Source: an uncultured Acidobacteriota bacterium (GTDB lineage: Bacteria; Acidobacteriota; Blastocatellia; Pyrinomonadales; Pyrinomonadaceae). From it: DNA of 21,837 bases. Of the stretch, positions 14,268 to 21,661 are shown in pieces. How positions within the stretch are numbered: position 1 is the first letter of the stretch; each line of letters starts with the position of its first letter. The stretch spans positions 1 through 21,837 of the forward strand of contig CADEFG010000010.1 of NCBI GenBank assembly GCA_902826505.1, in the 5' to 3' direction. A model generated the notes under the pieces. The model was not told where the DNA came from, searched no databases, and was given only the letters and a program-made list of their open reading frames with translations. Position numbers and translations under genes: made by a program.

Positions 14268-15158
14268 ATGTCGAAAGCAAAAATAAAAACTCCGGGTTTG
14301 GTCGAATCCGGATCGCCGTTAAAACCCGATTCAAACATCGTTTGGTCGAGCGGAAAAAACTGGAATGGATTGATTGTCGAACAGCACAAATTTGCCGCGC
14401 TGCCTGTGCCGGATTTCAAAAAAAAGGATCACAGCCTGACGATCCGCTTTTCGGCTTTGCCGGCGGGAAAAAACAAGGGAAAAAATCCCGACCCAATCGA
14501 TCGCTTCGCCAACATCTGTTTTTTCTCAATGGATTCGGCGCCGCATTTTTCCTGCGGTCATCATCAACACGAAGTTTTCGTGCTCAAGCTGCTGCCGGAA
14601 ACGCTCAAGCGCGTTGCCCGTGAGCTGCGCAGTAATTTGAACATCGAACTGGTTGAGCATCACCAGCTTCGGGACGCGCAGATCGAACATATCGGAATGG
14701 CGCTCAAGACCGAAGCCGAGGACGGGTTTTTGTCGGGCAGACTTTACGGCGAATCGCTCGGGACGGCATTGACGGTTCATTTGTTGAGCAAATATTCCGT
14801 TATCAAGGCTCAAATCAGCCTCCACAAAGGCGGCTTGACTCCGGCAAATTTGCGCCGGGTGATCGAATTTATCCATGAAAATCTGACCGAAGACATCGGT
14901 CTCAGCAATCTTGCGAAAGTCGCGAATCTCAGTCAGTTTCGATTTGCCCATAATTTCAAACAGGCGACCGGACTCGCACCGCACCAATATGTAATCCACG
15001 AACGACTCGAGCGCGCCAAAAAAATGCTCCGCGAAACCGATCTGACCGTGACGACTGTGGCTTATGCGGTCGGCTGCGGGAGCCCGAGCCGTTTTACGCT
15101 TTTATTTCGGCGGGCATACGGTGTCATTCCCTCGGTTTACCGGACTTCATTCAGATAA
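14268..15158 (+). CDS. AraC family transcriptional regulator
   Basis: A 296-residue regulator. The C-terminal AraC/XylS DNA-binding domain (about 190-296) has both helix-turn-helix units: first near 210-231 (IGLSNLAKVANLSQFRFAHNF) and second near 259-281 (VTTVAYAVGCGSPSRFTLLF). The N-terminal 185 residues have a His-rich patch, CGHHQHE (96-102), but no cupin motif that I can name, so the effector is unknown. The start is well supported by AAAGGGGA about 6 nt before the ATG. The gene stands alone between two long intergenic regions. The di-haem oxidoreductase downstream on the same strand is a possible target, but a 512-bp gap with a repeat element separates them. Confidence 0.9.
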   Translation: MSKAKIKTPGLVESGSPLKPDSNIVWSSGKNWNGLIVEQHKFAALPVPDFKKKDHSLTIRFSALPAGKNKGKNPDPIDRFANICFFSMDSAPHFSCGHHQHEVFVLKLLPETLKRVARELRSNLNIELVEHHQLRDAQIEHIGMALKTEAEDGFLSGRLYGESLGTALTVHLLSKYSVIKAQISLHKGGLTPANLRRVIEFIHENLTEDIGLSNLAKVANLSQFRFAHNFKQATGLAPHQYVIHERLERAKKMLRETDLTVTTVAYAVGCGSPSRFTLLFRRAYGVIPSVYRTSFR

Positions 15159-15163
15159 ATTAG

Positions 15164-15343
15164 TGAGCCGCCTGGTTCTGCACAAAAAGTCGGCGCGGGA
15201 CGTTCGGGAATCGGGAATCGAAAATCGGAAATCGACTAAAACCTGAATTCTTGAAGTGAACCGTAAATTTTGCTTGACGATTGACGATTGACGATTCCCG
15301 ATTCCCGCGCTTGGTGACGTTTTTGTGCAAAGCTGAGCCGCCT
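15164..15343. mobile_element. MITE-like element with terminal inverted repeats and heptad arms
   Basis: A non-coding element of 180 bp. The 10-bp direct repeat TGAGCCGCCT bounds it at 15164-15173 and 15334-15343. Just inside are inverted repeats GCACAAAAA (15180-15188) and TTTTTGTGC (15320-15328). A second, perfect 16-bp inverted pair follows at 15205-15220 and 15292-15307. Both arms are built of 7-bp units: GGGAATC-type on the left, TTGACGA three times then TTCCCGA on the right. There is no transposase, so it would be non-autonomous. It begins 6 bp after the araC stop and could also serve as a transcription-ending stem. Confidence 0.55.
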
Positions 15344-15660
15344 CGCTTTTCATCTTTGATTATTCCGACCGCGTTCCGAATTCAAACTTTTTTACAAAAT
15401 ATGAAATGGCAAGAAGCGGACAGGTGCGGCAAGAAGCGGACAGTCAAAAACAGGCAAACTTGTTTTAATAGAAGGCACGTCTAGACCCGAAACGATAAAT
15501 TAACAACAAAAATTACGACGCTTGTGAAAAACAAGCAGTCAGGCGGAGTTTATCAGCAAGGAATACGATAATTTCAGCCCGCAGAGAGTTTTCTTTTCAA
15601 CCCCGAAATGATTTGCGGCACGTATTCTTTTTAAAAGATCGGTCTTTGTCTGGCAAAAAA
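15344..15660. other. Intergenic region before the di-haem oxidoreductase
   Basis: No supported gene. Apart from the 20-bp tandem repeat, the only structure seen is a small hairpin AAAGATCGGTCTTT near 15635. The promoter of the cytochrome gene should lie here, but no clear -35/-10 pair was recognised. Confidence 0.5.
15408..15443. repeat. Tandem repeat, 20-bp period
   Basis: The 16-bp core GGCAAGAAGCGGACAG occurs at 15408-15423 and again at 15428-15443 with a 4-bp spacer, giving a 20-bp period. It lies in the intergenic region before the di-haem oxidoreductase. Confidence 0.75.
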
Positions 15661-15670
15661 AGGAGTGAAA

Positions 15671-17041
15671 ATGAAAAACTTGAAACTGTTTATCATCGCG
15701 GCTTTCGGGATTGCCCTCGTATTTTCATTAACATATAAAAATACTGTCAGCAGTCAGGAGAGTCTAACGAAGGATTCCGCGAATTCCGACGATCAAAATC
15801 GCCGTCAAAAATTCATCCCCGTCGGCATTCCCGAAAGTGAACTCCCCGACGGTCAGAACTCGATTTCAACGGTAACCGAAGCCCCGACCGGATTTGATAA
15901 CCTAACCAACGGGTTCGACCCGCAGGGACCGCCTTTTGACACGATCAACGAGGATAATGTCGTGCCGAACCGCTCGTTTAACGACAACCGTTTTATATTC
16001 GAGGAAGTCGAACTGATCGCGGACGGCGTCGGACCGACCTATAACGCGCAGAGCTGCCGTGAATGTCATCAAAATGTCGTCACGGGCGGCGCCAGCCAGA
16101 TCGCCGAACATCGCACGGGACGCACCGATAACGGCGTGTTTTTTGAATCGCTGGGCGGTTCGCTGATTCAATCGCGGGCGACGCATCAGAATATCGTCGA
16201 ACGGGTCAATTTCGAGGATGGTGTCCGCACTTTCCGCATTTCGACGAACACGCTCGGCAACGGGTTTATCGAAGCGATCGCCAACGATACGATCATCGGG
16301 ATCCGCAACAATCAACCGGCGAGCTTGCGCGGTTCGATCATCAATGTCCCGGTGTTCGAAGCAAATAGTTTTGCCCGGATCGGGCGTTTCGGCTGGAAAA
16401 ATCAGCACGCCAGTCTGGAATCTTTCGCGGGCGATGCATATTTAAACGAAATGGGCATCACAAACCCGATGTTTATGGAAGAAAATACGTCGAGCGGCGT
16501 TTTTGTCGGTTTCGGAACTCCGTTCGATCCGGTTCCCGAACCGGAAGACGATGGCGAAGACCTCCGGGCTTTCGCCAATTTTATCCGTTCGACCAAAGCT
16601 CCTTCGCGCGGTCCGATCACCAATGCGGTGACGCTCGGCGAACAGCTTTTTAACCAGATCGGCTGCAACGTCTGTCACGTCAATTCGATCACGACGGCAC
16701 CGCCCGGAACGCGGATCAACGGCGGCGCGATGACCGTTCCGAACGCGCTCGGCTATAAAATCATTCATCCGTACAGCGATTTCCTGCTGCACGATATCGG
16801 CACCGGCGACGGCATTCCGTTTCTGCCGACACCGGAATTCGCTTCGACGGCGAATCAGATCAAAACGGCACCGCTCTGGGCGCTCAGAACGCGCAACCGG
16901 CTGATGCATGACGGTCTGACATTTACTTTGCAGGAAGCGATCGCGCGCCACGGCGGACAGGCAACGGCAGTCACCAACCGCTACAACAATCTGACCAACG
17001 CGCAAAAAAATCGTTTGCTGGCTTTTCTCAATTCGCTTTGA
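15671..17041 (+). CDS. Di-haem c-type cytochrome oxidoreductase (DHOR-like)
   Basis: A 456-residue exported cytochrome related to the di-haem oxidoreductase/MauG-type peroxidase group. An N-terminal signal or anchor helix (about 4-22) is present. Haem sites are CRECH (C129, C132, H133) and CNVCH (C332, C335, H336). The C-terminal half has typical group motifs: FLLHDIGTGDG, TAPLWALRTRNRLMHDG and AIARHGGQ. Haem is attached in the periplasm; the electron partner and substrate are not known. GVGPTYNAQSC just before the first haem site is also usual. The ATG at 15671 is chosen over a GTG at 15665 because AGGAG (15661-15665) is 5 nt upstream of it. The gene appears monocistronic and ends before a strong hairpin. 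Confidence 0.9.
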   Translation: MKNLKLFIIAAFGIALVFSLTYKNTVSSQESLTKDSANSDDQNRRQKFIPVGIPESELPDGQNSISTVTEAPTGFDNLTNGFDPQGPPFDTINEDNVVPNRSFNDNRFIFEEVELIADGVGPTYNAQSCRECHQNVVTGGASQIAEHRTGRTDNGVFFESLGGSLIQSRATHQNIVERVNFEDGVRTFRISTNTLGNGFIEAIANDTIIGIRNNQPASLRGSIINVPVFEANSFARIGRFGWKNQHASLESFAGDAYLNEMGITNPMFMEENTSSGVFVGFGTPFDPVPEPEDDGEDLRAFANFIRSTKAPSRGPITNAVTLGEQLFNQIGCNVCHVNSITTAPPGTRINGGAMTVPNALGYKIIHPYSDFLLHDIGTGDGIPFLPTPEFASTANQIKTAPLWALRTRNRLMHDGLTFTLQEAIARHGGQATAVTNRYNNLTNAQKNRLLAFLNSL

Positions 17042-17068
17042 TCCGTTTGGGCAAAGGAAAGGCAGAAA

Positions 17069-17108
17069 AACAAAGTTCGTCCGTAAAATTTTGCGGACGA
17101 ACTTTGTT
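17069..17108 (-). terminator. Strong hairpin terminator between convergent genes
   Basis: A perfect 15-bp stem (17069-17083 with 17094-17108) and a 10-nt AT-rich loop lie between the convergent di-haem oxidoreductase and ADP-ribosylglycohydrolase genes. On the minus strand it is followed by a T-run (plus A-run 17066-17070), so it best ends the glycohydrolase transcript. It may also stop the plus-strand transcript without a clear U-tract. Confidence 0.8.
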
Positions 17109-17131
17109 ATTCGTTGACGAAAAATAACAAT

Positions 17132-18064
17132 TCAAAAACGAGCGAGCAACCGTTCCAAAAGCGGTTCATAAATTTCCCGCCCGCGCAGATTCTCGCGCCA
17201 ACGCGGGGGAATCGCTTCAAAACCGTGGATCAGACCGGCGATTCCGCCCGCGATGCAAGCCGTCGTGTCGGTATCGTTGCCCAGTGAAATGGCGGTTTTG
17301 ACGATGGATTCGTAGGAATCCGCATCACAGCAATAAACCGCCGAGTGCAGGCTATCAACAACATAACCGGTTCCGTTGAGGTCTTTCCGGTCATAATTTT
17401 TGATGATTTCCAGTTCTTTTTGGGCTTCAGGGTCGCCGTCAAAAAGAATCCTCAAATCGTTTTCAGCTTTTTGAAATGGTCTTGGAATTTCGTGCAGGAT
17501 GTTTTTTGCCCACAGGCAATATAAAGCGCAGCAGAGTTTTGAACGAAGGTGCCCGTGCGTGACGGCGGATTGGTCGAAAGCGTCCTGCACTAATTCTTCA
17601 TCTGTTCCCTGATGCCAGAGGGCAAGCGGCAGAACGCGCATCAGCGAACCGTTGCCGTTATTTTTTTCTTCTTTGAGACCTGCTTCGAGCGGCGGAACGC
17701 CTTTTCGCAGATTCAGGATCGCCCGTTGAGTTTGAATTCCGACATCAAAAAGCTCATCAACTGCCAGATAATCTTCCCGAAACCAGAGGACGAGTTTGGC
17801 GGCAAAATCTTCGACATCGAATTTTTCGCGTTCGAGCAGGGAAGCGAGCAAACAAAGCGCCTGTGCGCCATCGTCCGACCAGGTTCCGACCGGCACCCCG
17901 GCATGCGCGCGCTGAAAACCGGCGGGCGGTTCGTATTCGATCTCCTCAAACGGCGGAATTGATTCCGGCGGATGAAATTCATACGGCACGCCGAGCGCAT
18001 CGGCGACGAGCAACCCGACAATTCCGCCTTTGATTCTATCTTTTATTGTTATTTTCAAACTCAA
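17132..18064 (-). CDS. ADP-ribosylglycohydrolase family protein
   Basis: A 310-residue all-alpha enzyme of the ARH/DraG family, which removes ADP-ribose from proteins or small molecules using a di-metal centre. The N-terminal metal ligands are GTWSDDGA (S63, D64, D65), a central NGNGSLMR (137-143) is conserved, and the C-terminal ligands are LGNDTDTTA (D264, D266, T267) followed by GGIAGLIHG. Everything needed for catalysis is present. It is cytoplasmic. Start: TTG at 18064, with AGGA 5 nt upstream; no in-frame ATG is near. No ADP-ribosyltransferase lies nearby, so the target is unknown. It is transcribed alone, between a palindromic repeat and a hairpin terminator. Confidence 0.92.
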   Translation of the reverse strand: MSLKITIKDRIKGGIVGLLVADALGVPYEFHPPESIPPFEEIEYEPPAGFQRAHAGVPVGTWSDDGAQALCLLASLLEREKFDVEDFAAKLVLWFREDYLAVDELFDVGIQTQRAILNLRKGVPPLEAGLKEEKNNGNGSLMRVLPLALWHQGTDEELVQDAFDQSAVTHGHLRSKLCCALYCLWAKNILHEIPRPFQKAENDLRILFDGDPEAQKELEIIKNYDRKDLNGTGYVVDSLHSAVYCCDADSYESIVKTAISLGNDTDTTACIAGGIAGLIHGFEAIPPRWRENLRGREIYEPLLERLLARF

Positions 18065-18102
18065 ATCAATCCTGTAATTTTAAAATTTTGTAGGATTTTA
18101 AC

Positions 18103-18185
18103 CTGAGCGCCTGAGCGGCTTTGCGGGAAATAAAATTATTCATTGAACAAAAGTATATTTCCCGCTAAGGCGCAAAGGCGCAAAG
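18103..18185. repeat. Imperfect palindromic intergenic repeat
   Basis: The core is GCGGGAAATA (18123-18132) paired perfectly with TATTTCCCGC (18156-18165) around a 23-nt AT-rich loop. The outer arms extend the palindrome imperfectly: repeated GAGCGCCT/GAGCGGCT on the left, and GGCGCAAA twice on the right. GGCGCAAA-type intergenic palindromes recur in many bacterial genomes, which suggests a REP- or MITE-like unit. It lies between cysS and the ADP-ribosylglycohydrolase gene and could modulate transcript ends. Confidence 0.6.
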
Positions 18186-18233
18186 AAAAATATCAAGAAA
18201 CTTTAAAAACAAAACAATCAAATTGTTTGGAAT

Positions 18234-19634
18234 TTATTTTCGTTTCCACCTGACGCCGTCCTTCGTATCTTCGAGGATGATTCCTTGTTCTGCCAACTGG
18301 TCGCGAATTTCGTCCGACCGCGCAAAATCTCGGTTTCTTCGCGCTTCCTGACGTTCTTCAATGAGTTTTTCAATTTCAGCATCAAGAATTTCTTCTTTTG
18401 ATTCGCCGAAAATACCGAAAACGGAATCGAATTTATCGATGATGTGAAGGATGAACGAACGGTCTTCGGTGCAGACGACTTCGTGCGCGAGCGCCGTGTT
18501 GACCTCGCGCACGAGATTGTGAAGCGCGGCGAGCGCGACCGAAGTATTCAGATTATCGTCCATCGCCGTTTCAAAATCGCTTAAAAATCCGCGCACCTTT
18601 TCCTGCAGATCGGTGTTGATGCCGTCGGGCAAATGCGCATCTTGGAGACGTTTTTTGAAATCGTGCAACCGTTCGATCGTCGTTTCCGCGCCTTTCAAGT
18701 TTTCAAACGTGAAATTGAGCTGTTTGTCATACGGCACGGAAAACAGCAGATAGCGAATCGCGAGCGGGTTAAAACCGCGATTGATGATATCGCGCAAGGT
18801 GAAATCATTGCCCAAAGATTTCGACATTTTTTCGTTCTCGATCTTGAGAAACTCACCGTGCAGCCAGTATTTTGAAAAGAGTTTGCCGGTCGCACCTTCC
18901 GATTGGGCAATCTCGTTTTCGTGATGCGGAAACTGAAGATCGATGCCGCCTGCGTGAATATCGAAGGTTTCGCCGAGATATTTCATCGACATTGCCGAGC
19001 ATTCGATGTGCCAGCCCGGACGACCGCGACCGAACGGCGCGTCCCAACCGGTTGCTTCGCTTTCGTCAACCAATTTCCAGAGCGCAAAATCACGGGCGTC
19101 TTCCTTTTCGTATTTGTCCGTGTCGACGCGCTCCGAGCCGCCGACGATGTTGCCTTCGAACTTGATCTTCGAGAGCTTTCCGTATTCGGGAAACGCCGAG
19201 ATCCGGAAATAGATCGAACCGTCGGATTCGTAAGCCTTGCCGTTTTCGAGCAGAGTTTGAATGATTTCGATCATTTCCGCGATATGTTCGGTCGCGCGCG
19301 GCGCGATGTCGGGACGTTCGAGCCCGAGCGCGTCGGCGTCTTCCCAGAACGCGTCGATAAAAGGCGCGGTCATTTCGTCGATCGAGATGTTTTGTTTCGC
19401 GGCTTCATTGATGATCCGGTCGTCAACGTCGGTCAGATTCATGACGTGCGTCAAACTGTAACCTTTGTATTTCAAGTACCGGCGCAAAATATCGCCGAAC
19501 GTAAAGGTTCGGAAATTGCCGATATGCGCGAAATTCCAAACCGTCGGACCGCAGATATACATCCGCACTTCGTTGCCCGCGAGCGGCTGAAAATCTTCGA
19601 TTTTATTCGTTAAAGTGTTATGAAATCTAAGCAT
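18234..19634 (-). CDS. cysS: Cysteinyl-tRNA synthetase
   Basis: Class I aminoacyl-tRNA synthetase that charges tRNA-Cys in the cytoplasm; 466 residues, normal for the family. The HIGH motif is AHIGN (36-40) and the KMSKS motif is complete at 269-273. Zinc ligands of the cysteine-recognition site are C28 in MYICGPTV, C212 in HIECSAM, H237 in FPHHENE, and E239 or E241. The DALR-like anticodon-binding part covers about 350-410 and the tail ends in EDTKDGVRWKRK, typical of CysS. The frame extends upstream to 19703, but MLRFHNTLT at 19634 is the family start and AGGA lies 8 nt before it. Confidence 0.97.
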   Translation of the reverse strand: MLRFHNTLTNKIEDFQPLAGNEVRMYICGPTVWNFAHIGNFRTFTFGDILRRYLKYKGYSLTHVMNLTDVDDRIINEAAKQNISIDEMTAPFIDAFWEDADALGLERPDIAPRATEHIAEMIEIIQTLLENGKAYESDGSIYFRISAFPEYGKLSKIKFEGNIVGGSERVDTDKYEKEDARDFALWKLVDESEATGWDAPFGRGRPGWHIECSAMSMKYLGETFDIHAGGIDLQFPHHENEIAQSEGATGKLFSKYWLHGEFLKIENEKMSKSLGNDFTLRDIINRGFNPLAIRYLLFSVPYDKQLNFTFENLKGAETTIERLHDFKKRLQDAHLPDGINTDLQEKVRGFLSDFETAMDDNLNTSVALAALHNLVREVNTALAHEVVCTEDRSFILHIIDKFDSVFGIFGESKEEILDAEIEKLIEERQEARRNRDFARSDEIRDQLAEQGIILEDTKDGVRWKRK

Positions 19635-19678
19635 AATTAAAATCCTGTCCAAAAAAAATAATGATACAACAAAACGGG

Positions 19679-19717
19679 CGGCTTGCGGATTTTTGTTTTC
19701 CAAAAATCCGTGAGCCG
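19679..19717. promoter_or_regulatory. Stem-loop in the cysS leader
   Basis: CGGATTTTTG (19686-19695) pairs perfectly with CAAAAATCCG (19701-19710) around TTTTC. An outer CGGCT/AGCCG adds 5 bp after a 2-nt mismatch. Read on the minus strand it precedes cysS by about 45 nt, with an 8-T run between hairpin and Shine-Dalgarno. It could be a terminator after the upstream membrane-protein gene or an attenuator-like leader for cysS. The rest of 19635-19849 holds no supported gene. Confidence 0.45.
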
Positions 19718-19849
19718 GTAAAATTTTGTAAATTTGCGGGTTGATCGTTAGCGGCGACAGGATTCTTTCGGCGCGACGCCGAGCGCGGCGAGAATTTGTT
19801 TGGTCGAATTTTTTGGAACAAAAAACATAAAAAGTTTATATCATAAAAA

Positions 19850-20554
19850 TCATTTCTTGGAAAGCAGTTTTTGACAACCGGAATTCTCGGCGTTTAAATA
19901 TCTTTCGACAGTTGCGCGGACGGTCTCGTCCGAATCTTGACAGCTTTTGACCAGAAAGTTGGCGAACCTCCGATCGCCGCCGTTGAGCCAGTCTTGAACC
20001 CGCGCCGCCATTAACAATGAACGCGAACGGACAAAAGGATTTTCATCATTAAATCCCGCGGACACGGTCTCAAAATAGAGATAATTTTCCCGAGCCGAAA
20101 AACCGTTTCCGCACCAGTGCCGGTAATTATTATGCAAGCTTATTTCAGGCTTTTCGATAATTTGCGAATCGCTAAAGAGATAATTTCGAATTTGCCATTT
20201 TGAATATTCGATCATTCCCAAATCGAAAATCATGACAACCGCCGTCGAGAAAAATAAAATTACCACGGGCGCGTAGCGAAGATTTGTCAAAAGCCATCGG
20301 AACTTGAAATTTTTCCGGAAAGCGGTGCTTAATTCAAGAAAAAAAAGCGAGCCGATCCAAAACAGGGAAAACCAGAGAATCACTTTTTCCCAGGTTTCGA
20401 ACCTGAGATAAAGAGGATCGCCGGTTTTTTCCGTCAGATTGTAAATTAAGGCGTTGAGCGAATTGCCGAACAAAGCAAATAACTGCAAGCTAAAAAAGCC
20501 GCTGACCGGGATAAAAAGTATTCGCAAAGCAAGTTTTTCGTGTTTCGACCACAT
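19850..20554 (-). CDS. Three-helix membrane protein with HEAT-like tail
   Basis: A 234-residue protein of no recognised family. Three transmembrane helices are predicted near 10-30, 57-75 and 93-112. The C-terminal soluble part (about 160-225) reads like helical repeat turns of HEAT type: NPFVRSRSLLMAARVQDWL, then DSDETVRATVERYL. Four cysteines are scattered, without a motif. Start: the ATG at 20554 has GGAGGA 8 nt upstream, far better than the GTG at 20581. It lies 56 nt after the decayed WD40-like remnant on the same strand. Whether it belonged to that locus is unclear. A role in protein contact near the membrane is a guess. Confidence 0.7.
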   Translation of the reverse strand: MWSKHEKLALRILFIPVSGFFSLQLFALFGNSLNALIYNLTEKTGDPLYLRFETWEKVILWFSLFWIGSLFFLELSTAFRKNFKFRWLLTNLRYAPVVILFFSTAVVMIFDLGMIEYSKWQIRNYLFSDSQIIEKPEISLHNNYRHWCGNGFSARENYLYFETVSAGFNDENPFVRSRSLLMAARVQDWLNGGDRRFANFLVKSCQDSDETVRATVERYLNAENSGCQKLLSKK

Positions 20555-20610
20555 ATTGTTTTCCTCCGAATTTTTAGACACCGGTTGATGTTAAAAGTTC
20601 CTGTGAAAAA

Positions 20611-21192
20611 TTATTGGTTGGGCGGATTGGTATCGAGCAGCCAAATATCGGATTCATGTGTGGCGACCGAATAGTTGATCAGCCGATCGTCGCGGCTGAC
20701 GCCGAGGCTTTGAAGTTCGCCGGTCGGTTTGATCGGTAATTCACGGACCTTTTTCGTGTCGAAATCGGTAATGAACAGTATATTATCCAACCCGAAAATC
20801 ATCCGGCGGCGGTCGGAAAACCATCTCGGAAAATTGCTCATTTTGGTAAGCAACTCAAAACCCTTATTTTCAAACGTAAAAAAACCGGCGTCCATCGGCT
20901 CATCGCTGAAACTGCCTGCCAGCCGTTTTCCGTCGGCTGACCAATCCCAGGCGACGAAACGTCTGTTTAAATCGGGAAAGGACGGAAGGCTTTCAGATTT
21001 TTGTTGCGCCCAATCTTTATCCGCCTCAATGACAAAAAGAAACGGCGCCTGGCGAAATAAAATCCGGTTGCCGTCGGGCGACCGGAGCGGAAACGAAATT
21101 CCGTCTTTTTGCATAAAGGTGATCTGTCGCAGATTTGTGCCGTCAGTATTGATCGTCCAGATTTCATAAGTGCCGCTGCGGTCGGATGATTG
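20611..21192 (-). pseudogene. Remnant of a WD40/TolB-like propeller C-terminus
   Basis: About 190 codons of a beta-propeller of the PD40/TolB type. Repeat signatures are SSDRSGTYEIWTINTDG with LRQIT, SPDGNRILF, WSADGKRLAG, and a last blade ESDIWLLD before the stop. Only about three blades remain, and there is no start codon with a Shine-Dalgarno; the first ATG (21114) is inside a blade. The 5' end joins the kinase fragment out of frame near 21185-21192. In acidobacterial-type genomes such propellers are the C-terminal sensor part of Ser/Thr kinases. This is best read as the 3' end of that kinase gene after internal deletion. A short translated product from an internal start cannot be ruled out. 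Confidence 0.75.
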
Positions 21193-21308
21193 AGCGCCGA
21201 AATCGCGCGGGCTTCGAGCTCGAAGCGTTTGACCCGTTCATCGTTTGAATTATATTCGGTAGTGAGGATTTTGAGCGCGACCGGGCGTTTGAGCTTTTTG
21301 TCGTAGGC
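21183..21308 (-). pseudogene. Ser/Thr protein kinase N-lobe fragment
   Basis: About 40 codons in a frame different from both neighbours read AYDKKLKRPVALKIL, then NDERVKRFELEARAISALNHP. This is the N-lobe of a bacterial Hanks-type kinase: the beta-3 lysine in VALKIL and the alpha-C glutamate in FELEARA. It lacks the glycine loop, catalytic HRD and DFG parts. Both ends are abrupt: a sigma-factor sequence joins at about 21309-21311 and a propeller at about 21185-21192. It is not functional. Confidence 0.8.
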
Positions 21309-21311
21309 AAG

Positions 21312-21509
21312 CGATCAGCCGCAAGTAAGCTTCGTTTACCAGCGCGGTCGTTTGCAATGTGTGACCGTCGCGTTCGCGGTTCATATAGCGTTTGGCGATC
21401 CGGTGAAGTTCCGAATAAATGACGGGCGTCAGCTTTCCAAAGCATCCGCGTCACCGCTGCTCCATTTTTGAAGAAGTCCGGTAACTTTTGTTGGTTTTGA
21501 TTCGGACAT
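21312..21509 (-). pseudogene. Truncated, frameshifted ECF sigma factor
   Basis: An ATG at 21509 opens MSESKPTKVTGLLQKWSSG and DADALES, then meets a TGA. Restoring one base near 21431-21433 continues LTPVIYSELHRIAKRYM and TLQTTALVNEAYLRLI, the N-terminal region 2 of the ECF-like sigma group that often neighbours Ser/Thr kinases (Sig-70_X6 type). The sequence then breaks at about 21311 into the kinase fragment. Region 4, which reads the -35 element, is missing. The gene is therefore dead through a frameshift and a deletion. Confidence 0.8.
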
Positions 21510-21661
21510 TTTTTTGGTAAAAAAAGAAAATTTCACCAATAAATTTAGCATAAATCGTTAAAATCGAAAAAAAAATTGAGGTCGTGATAGTTTTTTCCGA
21601 TTTCAAACGCCTTTACTGATGAATGGCGAAAAATCGTCAGAAGAATGAAAGGAGAATAGTA

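Noticed and set aside
15205..15307. CRISPR-like array after araC
   Set aside because: Units are only 7 bp with no spacers, and no cas genes are nearby.
18903..19613. Plus-strand open frame of 236 codons opposite cysS
   Set aside because: Complement of conserved CysS sequence including the HIGH and zinc regions; composition is typical of an antisense frame.
21164..21454. A 96-codon minus-strand open frame as a real small protein
   Set aside because: It runs across the sigma-factor and kinase fragments in a frame that matches neither. It is an accidental frame through the pseudogene junction.
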